Shown here: positions 1 to 9,781 of the stretch, one piece after another | Position numbering within the stretch: position 1 is the stretch's first letter | Layout: the number at the start of each line of letters is the position of its first letter | Assembly: GCA_050084515.1 (NCBI GenBank) | Contig: CM114273.1 | Span: forward strand, 31,682,001-31,746,000 | Origin: Blasia pusilla | Taxonomy: Eukaryota > Marchantiophyta > Marchantiopsida > Blasiales | DNA: 64,000 nt | Direction: 5' to 3' | Notes under the pieces: model-generated | What the model saw: the letters and a program-made list of their open reading frames with translations, nothing else | What the model was told of the DNA's origin: nothing | The model's database searches: none | Position numbers and translations under genes: made by a program

Positions 1-70
1 TCCGGACTTCCGTAACCTCCGGCACGTCGCCCTCGAACGGGCGACGGGACCCAACGGTCAGCCCAACGGC

Positions 71-130
71 TAGAAAAGTATAAATAGGGCAGAAATCGCT
101 CATTTCCGGTTTCTCATTTCGCGATCTCCA
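71..130 (+). promoter_or_regulatory. TATA-box promoter of gene X, copy A
   Basis: A TATA motif (TATAAATA) lies at 79-86 in a block that recurs in inverted form upstream of X copy D, where TATAAGTA lies at 32,768-32,775. The similarity runs from base 1 through the leader, so copy A is cut by the window edge rather than by a rearrangement. The start site should fall around 110. Seen directly as conserved sequence; promoter function is inferred. Confidence 0.5.
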
Positions 131-314
131 TTCCTCACTCTCACGCGCAACAGCTGATCAAATACCAAGGGGCGTTTCACACGGCGAGTCATCGCGAGTC
201 GATACGAGGGAACGAGAGCGAGACGGTTCGACCGAACGAGAGCGAGACGATTCGAGCTACCCATCAAGGCGACTCATCTCGACATCAGCAAGGCGGCTGA
301 TCAAGCGATTCATC

Positions 315-1335
315 ATGGACATAGGTGGAGGCGTTTCCGGAAAAAATCACAAGCCAACAAGTCTGGGAGCTTCACTCCAAAGTCCATTAGGACTCCTGCG
401 TCAGCATCTCCAGGGCCTCGTTCGGCGAATGAAATTAGGCAGTAGGAAATCGAGGAGCGGGAAAGGGAAGCGGAGATGCACAACCAGGAGCTTCTTGCGA
501 GATGTGTTCAGGAGGCCCTCGATAAACAGAATGCAGAGGCTGAGACGTCGCAGGCCTTGAAGAAAAGGATCGCTGACGAAAAGAGAGAAAAGAAGCGTCT
601 GGACGCGTCGGTGAGGAGAGCAGAATTGGCTAAAGCAAGGAGGGAAAAAGCGATAGCCATTGACAATAGCCCTGCCTGTCCAACCGAAAGTGTTGAGATG
701 CGGGAAATGTCCCTGATGAAGTCCGGGGACACAATCAACATAGCGGAAACGCCAGAAGTTCAAATCACGGACGATGAGGTCATGAGGACCGCCAACGTGG
801 AGATGGTGGACATTTCCGAAGAAACTGGAGAGCGGTCATTCTCGTCTCCAAGCCCGGCGGAAGACATCGACCTCTATCGGATCGACGAGTTCCCAGTCGA
901 TTTGCCAGCTTCTGTCTCAGACAAGTTGGCTCGTCAAGAAACCGACCCAATTTTCGAGCGGGTAAGAGAGGATCTGGGTTTTTTGAATTATGTGAATTGC
1001 AATTCATTGGGAATTCAGTGTAGATTATTGATCTTGTCCCGGTTCTGACAGGTGGTAAAGCAGATGGCACTCATGGAGGGCCATAACGCCCCGAGGATTC
1101 CACTCTGCCGATTGCGGACAATGGAATACGTCCGGGAAATTCAGTCCGACGAGGACATCGCGAAGCTTAAACAATCGGCGGCGACAGCATCCTACGTCGA
1201 TAGCTTTCCTCCCTTCTATGTTCAGCCTTACAACGAGCATGGAACCCAAGCCCTGGTTACGGAAGAGGACTTGGATAAGCTTGACACATTCAGGAGGATG
1301 AGAGACCAGGATTTCAGAAGGCAAGTAGAGGGCTG
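315..1335 (+). pseudogene. Gene X copy A, 5' half (coiled coil plus start of ParB-like region), truncated
   Basis: Exon 1 runs to 961 and encodes a charged, coiled-coil-prone segment rich in Glu, Lys, Arg and Ala (best frame from 476). An intron at 962-1,051 (GTAAGAG...CTGACAG) joins exon 2 in phase: the Arg codon at 959-961 is followed by VVKQMALMEG. Exon 2 resembles exon 2 of copies B, C and D, but stops at 1,335 just before the stretch that carries DGNHR in the others. Unrelated sequence follows. Compared with copy D, an 11-12 bp deletion removes the likely start codon near 340, and TAG replaces a Gln codon near 447. This is a dead fragment. The rest of its X/Y unit would lie left of the window in inverted orientation. 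Confidence 0.65.
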
Positions 1336-2001
1336 AATTGGTGGCAGGGAGGATGTCGACGTGGTGAGTGACCAACATAGTTGGACAGCGGACGTGGATG
1401 ATGTTGAGCTACTTGGTTGAGAGTGCGGATGTGGTCGGGCAAGGCCGGATGTGGTCAGGGTCATGTTCACGTGGGCAGACATGGCGTACGTGGTAGGAGT
1501 GGATCCAACGTGGGTGAGTTCGGTTGCGCAGTGGAGAGTTTTGCAGGACTTAGTGTCTCGCAAGCATGGATGGGATTCGCGACAGCACTTTGTCGGTCGT
1601 TACGAGTAGGTTGGAAGGCGTGATCAGGTTATCCATTCGAGTCCCTTTTCCCGCACTTGTCGTGTGTGATTGAGAGTGTTGGGTATCGGGTAGTAGCTGG
1701 TGCTAAGTGGGTGCAGTGATGGTGACGACTGTTGATTCTTTTCATGTGTAGCATGTTGGTGGATATACGGCGGTTGCCAAGTAGGGGTCGCGTGTATGAC
1801 CCGAGAGAGTGTCGCTAGGTTAGGTGAGTCAGTTGGGAGGCTCATGGTGAGCCTGAGTGTTGAGTGTGCGTGAGGTCGGGTATGTCATCACGGGATTGAT
1901 GCTAGCATAGGTGAGCTAGTGAGGAGTGTGGGAGACTCGCAGTGAGTTTGAGTGCTTGAGCAGGTGAGACAGGGTTTGTCATCACGGCGTTCTTCTAGGG
2001 T
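1336..2001 (+). other. gypsy-1 leader region, non-coding
   Basis: This is GT-rich sequence between the truncated X copy A and gag. I see no convincing ORF and no copy of the 145-bp 3' LTR. A primer-binding site could not be identified. It is presumably the 5' untranslated part of gypsy-1, with its LTR lost. Confidence 0.4.
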
Positions 2002-3696
2002 TTGGAAGAACGGGGTAGTGCGAGCAGTAGTAGTGGTGTGACACGGAGTGAAGTGAGATACCGAGGGGTTAGTAGTGAGGAGCTACCTCGACATCCATCC
2101 GTGGCTGGATCGTCATCATTGGACACTGGGTCTGATGACGAGATTGCAGACAGAGACAGTGGTACTTGGCAAGAGATGGACGACATGGGCCATTGGGGCA
2201 TGCGTCGTTTCTCGGGTGCAATGGGCACCATCGACTTAGATGATTTTATCCAGGAGTTTGACACATGGTGCGACTTCCAGGAGATACGGACCCTGCCACG
2301 GTTCAACCCTTTCATGGCATGGAAGGGGTTATTCCAGCACTTGGAGGGTCCTCCGATGGATGACTACATGGAGTTTTGATCACTATATTCAGTAGAGATC
2401 GATGCCTGGAGGATTTATTGGGCTCCATGGTATGTGTCCACTAGTGGTCGCGAGGCATATGATGGGATTGTGAGAGGAGAGAGACCCACACCATCAGCCC
2501 GGAGACTAGATGGAGAGGAGGGCAGTGAGACAGGCAATGTGGCAGAGACCTCTGGTGGTAGAGGGCCACCCAGCTTCAACCCCACAATGGAATTCTTCCA
2601 ACAGTTGGGAAAGAGCTACCAGGGCGTACGCACCCACAAGCTGAAGAGTCTATAGGATTTTCAGGGACGATCGGGTGAGAGTCCGAGAGAGGCATTCACA
2701 CGCATGAGGAGGCTGATCATTGCTAGGTTTGGAGTGACTGAGGCGTAGTCAGTCCATTATTGGTACGGGGTTCTGGACCGAGAACTACGGAGGAGAGTCT
2801 GAGATGCGGTGCTGATTCACATAGCGAAGCCCACTTTGAAGGTGGTCTTTGAGTTGTCTGAGCGTATTAAGCTCAACATGAGTGAGGAGCAAGTAGTGAC
2901 CGCTGGATTTTCTCGAGAGTCGACGGGTCCACGAGCGACGGTGACCCCACAGGTGCCACAGCGAGCAGCAGTACCACGGGAGCGGGCTAGTGTGCCCAGA
3001 GAGCACGGCGGGTACCGTGAGCCTATGAGGCAACGACCTGTACCTACATATGTTGCCCAACAGGGACCGATGTGGTCTTGTTGGACATGTGGAGGGGCCC
3101 ATAGGAAGAGAAACTGCCCACCAACGCCTCCGATTGCTCAAGATCCACAGAGGATGGCCCCACCACAGCACCAGTGTGACCATTGCCACAGATATGGTCA
3201 CACTAGGGATAGATTTTTTGACCTTCACCAAGGGGCACGTCTAGAGGTAGGCCAAGGGCCTGGGGGCGGTCTTCCTGGAGGAGGTCGGGGAGTTCTTCTT
3301 GGACGTGGTGGTAGAGGACCACCACCTGCCAGAGGATATGGAGCGGGAGCACCAGAGCCGGCACTTCTCTCACGCATCGATCAGTTGGAGCAGAGGATTG
3401 CTGCCATGACGATGATGCAGCTTAGGGAAGGCACGGAGCTACAAGCAGCTAGTGTGACTCCTGCTTCCACCTCTTACCCTGACCCGGGTGAGGATTGCGC
3501 TAGTATGGGATTTATGTGTAGTGCAGCCCAGGTTGAGGCAGCTGTAGTGGTGACTCGGGGTGCTACGAGAGGCACCGAGCCATCGAGAGGTGGAGTTGAG
3601 ATTGACCTACCGGAGGGGACCGATGGGCGGCAAGCCAGGGTTCCACAGTTGTTCACATTGTCGGAGGCACTACACACACCATCGATGGTGCCTCGA
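2002..3696 (+). pseudogene. gag: gypsy-1 Gag (capsid-like region and zinc knuckles), frameshifted
   Basis: The first ORF (2,002-2,379) is acidic and Ser-rich. After stops and frame changes, coding continues through a capsid-like stretch (REAFTRMRRLIIARFGV near 2,690) into the ORF at 2,809-3,699. That ORF carries a CCHC-type knuckle (CWTCGGAHRKRNC) and a second, CDHCHRYGHTRDRF, whose last Cys is Phe. The gypsy-2 copy keeps the Cys there (CDHCHRYGHTRDRC), so gypsy-1 lost it. A Gly/Arg-rich linker and a short coiled-coil-like segment (RIDQLEQRIAAMTMMQ) follow. Nucleocapsid packaging is the expected role from the family. At least two in-frame stops and frame shifts break it. Confidence 0.75.
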
Positions 3697-3705
3697 TGAC
3701 CAACG

Positions 3706-4341
3706 GTGCTTATAGCTCAGGCACCTACATTGACATCACGAGGAGTTGGAGTGACAACTCCTATGCCAGCTCTAGTGGAGTCAGTGTCGACCATAGTGTT
3801 GGAGGTGGCCACCAGAGTGAATCAGACTCCACTATTTTCCGCCATAGAGCTGGCAACGTTGGGAGTTGGACCAGGTGAGGTGTTCCGGTTGGCCGCCACG
3901 TTGTGTGAGCATGGAGAGATGACTGCTTCTTGTTCAAAGGTAGTTGAGGAGGTGGTGGACTTGCCCTCACAGTCGGTGCTCGGGACGTTCCCCACAGAGT
4001 CATGGCATGCGGCGGCGGAGAAGTTGGTAGATATGCCAGCTCGACCGGCCATAGAGCGAGCAGTGCTAACACCTGGAGTTGTGTTTTTGGATAACCGAGC
4101 TGGAGTATTTCGCTTGGTTAGTCCGACAGGGACGGTATACCACCCGCAGCGCGTCCTACTTGATTCGAGAGCGCAACCCTTGATGTTAGGGAAGGCGGCT
4201 TGTTTAGCGTTGGGGTTACGAAAGGCCGACATTGAGCCTTGTCCCTTCCAAATACAGACCTCGATTGGGGGCGTATCACCCACTCAGTATATGACTCGAC
4301 AGGAGATTTTTGTCAGAGTCCGGCAGAGCATCGACGGATAG
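3706..4341 (+). pseudogene. gypsy-1 aspartic protease, active site damaged
   Basis: The motif VLLDSRAQPLMLGKAAC corresponds to the retropepsin D-S/T-G signature with Gly changed to Arg. The homologous position in gypsy-2 reads LLDSGVQPLMLG, so the intact motif is DSG. The domain continues in another frame after 4,239 (LVGSIVLYPLGFILDFWEE), which shows a frameshift near 4,330. The family role is cleavage of the Gag-Pol polyprotein. It sits between gag and the methyltransferase domain. Confidence 0.65.
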
Positions 4342-4880
4342 TGCTATGGTGCGACACGTGCGATTACGACACGGTGAGTAAATGCGATGTGTTGGTGGGG
4401 AGTATAGTGTTATATCCCCTAGGATTCATCCTTGACTTCTGGGAGGAGACCGTTGCTTATCGGCCAGGATGGCGGTCAGGTGACGGTCGGATGAGTCAGT
4501 TACCCATGCAGTTTGCGGGACGAGGTGGTCGATCACGAGGCGAGTCTGTGATCACGTTGGCGGCTTTCACAGGTAGTGTTAGCTCGCCAGGAGAGTTGTT
4601 GGAGGGGAACGCACATGCAGAGGATGTCCCAGCAGCGGATAGTCCCACGGAGAGACAGGCCATGGCGGGTGTCTCTTCCCATGTTGGCAAGGCCTCTTCA
4701 CCATTGCGGGGTACGACTCGAGAGCTACAGAGGAGTGCTGACGACCTCGTGAGGCAGGCGTGGAGTCATGTTTTTATCCCACAGCAGCGAGAGTCACGTG
4801 GCGATCGGGCTCTTGGAGTGGAGACGTTGACCCCACTAGATACCACACCCATTGTGTGGCAGTGCCCAGAGGAGGGTGTT

Positions 4881-5830
4881 AGGGTGTTAGATCTCTTCGA
4901 AGGGATTAGCACCGGATTGGCTGCACTATTGCAGGCGGGCATACGGGTGCATCAGTACCTTTATGTGGAGAGAGATGAGACCGCGCGGCGAGTATCATTA
5001 CGTCACATGGAGATATTGGTCTAGAGATATCTTGAGTTGTTTCCGGTATCTATAGTATGGGGATATCATCATACGCTACCTGTCGACATCTCTTTGGTGG
5101 GGGCGCAAGATCTGGATAGAGTTGGCACCATTCATTTGGTGATTGCTGGATGGCCATGTCGGGTCATTCATCAGCTGGCAGAGGATTTGGATTGTAGGAT
5201 CCGAGGTCAGGGATGTTTTGGGAGATGCTGCGAGTAGTACGACACTTGTAGGAGAGTTAGATATTGTCTCCAGCGTACATTTTGTAGAACGTGCCGTTGT
5301 TGGGAGACACTCGTGCACGTGTGATGACGAGTGTACATCAGGTGAGGTCCTGGTTGGGACTTGCTGTGTTGTTAGATGCAGCGAGAGTTAGGTCACGTGC
5401 CCATCATCCACGACTGTGGTGGACGAACCTGATACCAGCAGAGGTACTGAGTCGAGCATACAATGGAGTCCATAGAGCAGCACATCTCACAGTGGATGCT
5501 ATTTTGGGCTCAGAGCGTCGATCTCAGGTGGTGACACGGGATGATAGACCACCGTTGGCCATGGCCAATAGGGTGGGGGAGTTGAGAACCCTTACCTATG
5601 TTGGTGAGCTTCTCAGCATCCCATGCCTTTTGTCAGGGAGGTCCAGGCATGATTTGGGATGAGGTGACCGGAGCATTGGAGGAGCCTACAGCAGATGAGC
5701 CCGAACGCGCCATGGGGTTTGCTACTGGTACTACAGCGGTGCCAGGGATGACTGAGACATCCCTGAGACATGTGTTGGGGCAGGCGATGGACCTCAAATG
5801 TCTTACATGGATAGTCAGCCTAGGTATGGC
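4881..5830 (+). pseudogene. Retrotransposon-encoded DNMT3/DRM-like C5 cytosine methyltransferase
   Basis: Cytosine-C5 methyltransferase motifs appear in order across several frames. Motif I is VLDLFEGISTG (about 4,884). A motif II-like YVERDETARR (about 4,964) follows. Motif IV is IHLVIAGWPC, with catalytic Pro-Cys at 5,154-5,159. Motif VI is ENV with Glu mutated to TAG (5,285-5,287, followed by Asn-Val). A motif VIII-like SRAHHPRLWWTNL lies near 5,391-5,435. Motifs IX/X are ERAMGFATGTTAVPGM and LGQAMDLKCLTWIV (5,704-5,815). The order I-IV-VI-VIII-IX-X is that of DNMT1/DNMT3, not the permuted DRM order, and the motif wording is closest to DNMT3. The domain lies between protease and RT, as part of the polyprotein. 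Stops and frameshifts near 5,024, 5,237 and 5,285 inactivate this copy. The expected family activity is CG methylation, possibly of the element's own DNA. Confidence 0.85.
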
Positions 5831-6211
5831 TGAGCACAGACGGATGCGAGTGTCATCCATGCCGTCACGTCCACGAGTTGGACCATTGCCTACAGGGTCT
5901 GTAGAGGCATTGGCTGGGGGCGAGACGAGGAGAGATAGGCACCCATGGACTTCTTGGGACGTCGTTCAAGCAGAGAGTGCGAAGGCGGCTAGAGTAGCAT
6001 ATGTTCATTTTTTGGATGTGGAGCATGGTGTAGGAGGTCAGAGTGGAGTGGCTGTTGCGGAGGTGGCTGGGGTTGCTACATAGCAACCAAAGCCGGAGGT
6101 TGCGTCCTCTCCAAGTGAGGACACGATGGAGACTTGGGAGCCTGTGATAGGTCTCAAGTTGATAGGAGGAGAGCGACGACGAGTTCATAGGTTTTTGAGA
6201 CGGCATGTCAG
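5831..6211 (+). other. gypsy-1 spacer between DNMT and RT domains
   Basis: Pol linker, probably coding in the ancestor: after a stop at about 6,083 a frame resumes with a segment that leads into RT. No recognisable domain. Confidence 0.4.
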
Positions 6212-7180
6212 TTGTTTTGCCTTCAGTATGAGAGACTTGGGTACGCTGAAGGGTCCGGGATACGGATTGAGTTGGCTAGTGATACGCCGATCTTTCGTCG
6301 ACCCTACAGGTATTCTGATATGGAGCGAGCCTCGATTCAGAGCAGGAGTCAGGACTTGTTGGAGGCAGGACTTGTGGAGTTATCACATGGGGAGTATGCA
6401 TCCGCTATCATCATGCCGGCAAAGAAGGATATGTATGGCAATTGGACGGATAGGCGGATGTGTGGAGATTACCGTCCTATCAACCGACAGACGAGGTCAG
6501 ATCGGTATGCCATGCCTACTCCTGAGGAGATCTTTGATGCGGTAGGGCATGCAAAGATCTTTAGTTCTTTAGACCTCCGTGCTGGCTATCATCAGCTTCC
6601 TATCAGGTTGGAGGACAGGGAGAAGACAACATTCTGGGGGATAGATCGGTTCGGGAGAAATTGCGTGTATCAGTGGCGGTTTCTACCATTTGGGTTGAAG
6701 AACGCGCCTGCAGAGTTTCAGAGAGTGATTGATAGGATTCTGGCTGGCTTGGATTTTGTACGATGTTACATAGATGATATTCTTATCTTCAATTCCACGG
6801 TTGAGGAGCATGAGCGACACTTGGAGGAGGTGTTTCGGCGATTGCAGTTACTTGGACTGAAGTTACATCCAGGCAAGTGCAGATTCTTTCAAGAGCAGAT
6901 TGAGTACTTGGGACACACCATATACCTGAGTGGGTTAGGCGTTCAGCAAACGAAGGTAGAGGCTATTGCGCAAATTCCATGCCCTATAGATGTGAGTCGA
7001 GTTCGAGGATTTCTTGGACTGGCGAACTTCTATCGACGGTATGTCAAGGGTTTTAGTGCGATCGCAAAGTCTTTGACCTTGTTGACGAGACTTGATCAGG
7101 TTTGGTTGTGGGGAGATGATCAAGAGCTAGCATTTCAAGGACAGGTTGACGTCCTCATCCATTTTACAGAGACCGGTTAG
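6212..7180 (+). CDS. gypsy-1 reverse transcriptase and RT-RNase H connection
   Basis: A 322-residue open frame holds the Ty3/gypsy RT core. Visible in order: SSLDLRAGYHQLP (palm, first catalytic Asp), FLPFGLKNAPAEFQR, and CYIDDILIF (YxDD catalytic pair), then the connection LGLANFYRRYVKGFS. All catalytic aspartates are present. The frame lacks its own start context and is part of the Pol polyprotein. It ends at a TAG at 7,178-7,180, just before the RNase H domain, apparently by mutation. Role by family: minus- and plus-strand cDNA synthesis. Confidence 0.9.
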   Translation: MFCLQYERLGYAEGSGIRIELASDTPIFRRPYRYSDMERASIQSRSQDLLEAGLVELSHGEYASAIIMPAKKDMYGNWTDRRMCGDYRPINRQTRSDRYAMPTPEEIFDAVGHAKIFSSLDLRAGYHQLPIRLEDREKTTFWGIDRFGRNCVYQWRFLPFGLKNAPAEFQRVIDRILAGLDFVRCYIDDILIFNSTVEEHERHLEEVFRRLQLLGLKLHPGKCRFFQEQIEYLGHTIYLSGLGVQQTKVEAIAQIPCPIDVSRVRGFLGLANFYRRYVKGFSAIAKSLTLLTRLDQVWLWGDDQELAFQGQVDVLIHFTETG

Positions 7181-7197
7181 GGGTCGCCCATTCTAGT

Positions 7198-7945
7198 TAC
7201 ATACGGATTGGAGCATGTTGGGTCTAGGAGCAGTGCTTACTCAAAGGGATGACGAGGAGAGGGAGTTCGTTGTGGCTTACGCGAGCCAATCGAACAATAT
7301 TGAAGAGGCAAAGTACAACTCCTTCGAGGGAGAGTGTTTGGCTGCAGTGTGGGCCGTGGCACATTTCAGGTGCTATTTATTCGGAAACCCTTTCACACTT
7401 ATCACTGCTCATCAGCCGTTGAGGTGGTTGATGGAGTCCGACAAGCTTACGGGAAAGCTTGCCAAGTGGAGTCCGACAAGCTTACAGGAAAGCTTGCCAA
7501 GTGGGCTCTATTACTACAGGAGTATGAGTTTGAGGTGGTTCATAGGCCAGGTCGGCTGAACCAGGATGCGGATGGGTTGAGTCGTAACCCATGTCCGAGT
7601 CAAAGAGACGACACAGGAGCTCGATGGCACGGAGAGAGTGATGAGGAGATGGTGCCCGGTTGGCATGCATCTGCCTATCTTTGTTGGTTGACTATGGCAG
7701 GTCAGCCACAGGTGATGACTCCAGTGGTGGGATTGGATGATGAGTCTTTGGATCCGGAGGTTAGTGAGGAGGCGACAGATGGTCGTGATATTCATGATGA
7801 TCAGGAGGTTGTGGAGTTCTTGCGCACTGGCATCATTGCGAGTACAGTGAGTGCTAGGGAGCGGGATCGGATCCTTCAGAGAGCCAAGAGGTTCAGGTGG
7901 GAGGGGACTCTCATTTTGCGGGTATGGGGAGATGGTAGGAAATGA
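7198..7945 (+). pseudogene. gypsy-1 RNase H with 35-bp tandem duplication
   Basis: RNase H motifs visible are LGLGAVLTQ, EGECLAAVWAVAHF and the TDHQPL block, here ITAHQPL, so one catalytic Asp has become Ala. The gypsy-4 copy keeps ITDHQPLKWL. A 35-bp direct duplication (7,434-7,468 and 7,469-7,503) shifts the frame. The downstream part (VVHRPGRLNQDADGLSRNP) is read from an ORF at 7,334-7,945. Family role: removal of RNA from the RNA-DNA hybrid. Confidence 0.8.
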
Positions 7946-8063
7946 GTGGTACCCCATCCTTCCCAACGAGCACGTGTAGTGCGACATGCCCATGAGGAGT
8001 TGGGACATTTTGGAGTAAAGCATACTTACAAGCTTACTCCAGGTTCAGTATTGGTGGCGCAGC

Positions 8064-9248
8064 ATGCATATTGGGGTACAGCAGTTTGTGGCCAGATGTA
8101 TGGTATGTGACAGAGTGCAAGCATCCTTCAATGCTCCCACTCCGCAGTTACATCTTTTGCCGATTATGGGTTTAGGTTATCGGTGGAGTTTAGACTTTGC
8201 AGGACCTTTGCCATTGACGCGGCGTCCTCATAGGTATGTGTTGGTCATGGTGGAGAATTTCTCCAAGTGGATAGAGTTGGTGGCACTACCAGACAAGGTG
8301 AGCGAGGGAACAACTTATACGTTTCTAGATCGTGTGCTTAGTCACTTTGGTGCACCGGCGGAGGTGTTGACTGACCAGGGTACCGAGTTTAGGGGAGAGT
8401 TTCAGGCCTTGTGTGATCAGGTGCTGATAGATCACCGCACCACGTCCAGAGATCATCCTGAGGCGGATAGGTTGGCGGAGAGAGTGATACAGACGGTGAA
8501 GAGAGGATTGCGCAAGTATGGCTTGCAGCGGGGACAGTTGAGGGAGTGGGACGTACAGTTGCCATGGTTGGCTATGGTTTATCGCTTTAGTCGGCAGGCG
8601 TCCTTGGCGTCATTTTCACCGTACTTTTTGCTCTTTGGGAGAGATCCAGATTTACCTGCAGCGATTCAACGTGACATGGCGGAGGTGTTAGATCTTGATG
8701 ATCCAGATGTGTGGGTACAAGCATGTTCTCACAGGGCAGAAGTTTTTCGTAGAGTTATGCCTATGGCCTTTGAGAACTTAGCTATTGCCCAGCATAGAGA
8801 TACATTGAGGTACGCGACCATTCATGGAGGAGGTTATCGTCTAGGGCTTAGGAGATTTTATCATGGAGATTACGTGTATTTACACCAGATGGCACCCACG
8901 ACGCTAGATGTCACTACAGGGCGCAGGATCCTACGTGTGCGCGAGGTATTACCGACGGGAGTCCTCATGTTGGAGGGATGGGATGGTATGGTTTGGCAGG
9001 ATCATGTGCAAAATTTTGTACCATCTCATCTTCCGAACGTAGATTGGACGGTGGATCCGAGCTTGGCAGTGGTACCTGCAGGCTTGAGGTGTATGTTGTG
9101 CGGATCTGCGAGGGGTGCAGCCACCATGTTGGTATGTGATGGTTGTTCTCGAGGGTGGCATATGTCATGCCTGACCCCCCCTTTTGATGTGGTTCCCACG
9201 AGACGATGGATGTGTCCGAGATGTGTAGAGGGTAGTAGGTCATGTTAG
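8064..9248 (+). CDS. gypsy-1 integrase fused to a C-terminal PHD finger
   Basis: This 394-residue open frame begins within the HHCC zinc region (its His pair is encoded just upstream near 7,990 in another frame; the Cys pair is CMVCDR). The catalytic core follows: first Asp in SLDFAGPLP, second in LTDQGTEF, and Glu in RLAERVIQTVKRGL, which fits DDE integrase. The C-terminal region has no clear GPY/F motif. It ends in a C4HC3 PHD finger at 9,087-9,225: CMLC, then LVCDGC, GWH, MSC and CPRC. The same finger occurs in gypsy-5. PHD fingers typically read histone H3 tails, so it could target integration. That role is inferred. Confidence 0.88.
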   Translation: MHIGVQQFVARCMVCDRVQASFNAPTPQLHLLPIMGLGYRWSLDFAGPLPLTRRPHRYVLVMVENFSKWIELVALPDKVSEGTTYTFLDRVLSHFGAPAEVLTDQGTEFRGEFQALCDQVLIDHRTTSRDHPEADRLAERVIQTVKRGLRKYGLQRGQLREWDVQLPWLAMVYRFSRQASLASFSPYFLLFGRDPDLPAAIQRDMAEVLDLDDPDVWVQACSHRAEVFRRVMPMAFENLAIAQHRDTLRYATIHGGGYRLGLRRFYHGDYVYLHQMAPTTLDVTTGRRILRVREVLPTGVLMLEGWDGMVWQDHVQNFVPSHLPNVDWTVDPSLAVVPAGLRCMLCGSARGAATMLVCDGCSRGWHMSCLTPPFDVVPTRRWMCPRCVEGSRSC

Positions 9249-9308
9249 AGAGATGTGATATTTTCTATCTGGAGTTGGGAGGATCCAACTGCCAGCTAGG
9301 GGGGCGAT

Positions 9309-9453
9309 TGTATGATCTCCATGTATATGTATGAGTTGATTTTTGTACATGTGTGCATCAACCCGTGTGTGGGGAAGATCCGTGTTGTGTGGTGTAGATG
9401 TGACTAGCGATGTATGTTGTGTAGCAATATGTATGCGCACGACAGAATCCACA
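9309..9453 (+). repeat. 3' LTR of gypsy-1 (about 145 bp) with preceding polypurine tract
   Basis: A purine-rich tract (AGCTAGGGGGGCGAT) is followed by a unit starting TG and ending ACA. The same tract-TG boundary appears in gypsy-2 (39,613) and, on the minus strand, in gypsy-3 (43,713) and gypsy-4 (59,810). The shared 3' part includes TGTTGTGTAGC and GCGCACGAC. The LTR is very short for the superfamily. Boundaries come from comparing the copies in this window. Confidence 0.65.
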
Positions 9454-9781
9454 TCGTCCTACAACATACATTGTTGACATACCATACTCACATACCTACA
9501 TAACATAGACGAGAGCATCCACAAACACAAGTGTACCACAACTCGCCCCCCTAACTAGCGGTTAGGTCCCTCTAACTCCTAGGTAGCCCTATACATCTAC
9601 TACATGCTATACACCTTCGTGGATGCACGAATCAGAAGGCCGGGTGCTAGGTTGCCCCATCGTTAGTCACACATGTGTAATCCATATCATGCAAAGATCA
9701 ATTCATCTACCTCTCCTAAGTAAATCGAGGACAAACCCACCTTCCAGTAGGAACAACATCCATACGTGGAGTCAAACACAT

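Larger units (their letters stand above)
1336..9453 (+). mobile_element. Ty3/gypsy retrotransposon gypsy-1 with DNMT3-like and PHD domains
   Basis: Domain order is gag with zinc knuckles, aspartic protease, C5 cytosine methyltransferase, RT, RNase H, integrase, PHD finger, polypurine tract and 3' LTR. Protease before RT and integrase last is the Ty3/gypsy order. No 5' LTR matching the 3' LTR is visible, and the left junction abuts truncated gene X copy A, so the 5' end is incomplete. Several frameshifts and nonsense codons (in gag, DNMT and RNase H) make it non-autonomous, but the RT and integrase-PHD reading frames remain long. At least four relatives lie in the window. Methyltransferase-bearing retrotransposons are known from charophytes and dinoflagellates. 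Confidence 0.9.

Noticed and set aside
1336-2001. 5' LTR of gypsy-1
   Set aside because: No stretch matches the 3' LTR at 9,309-9,453 and no target duplication could be found.
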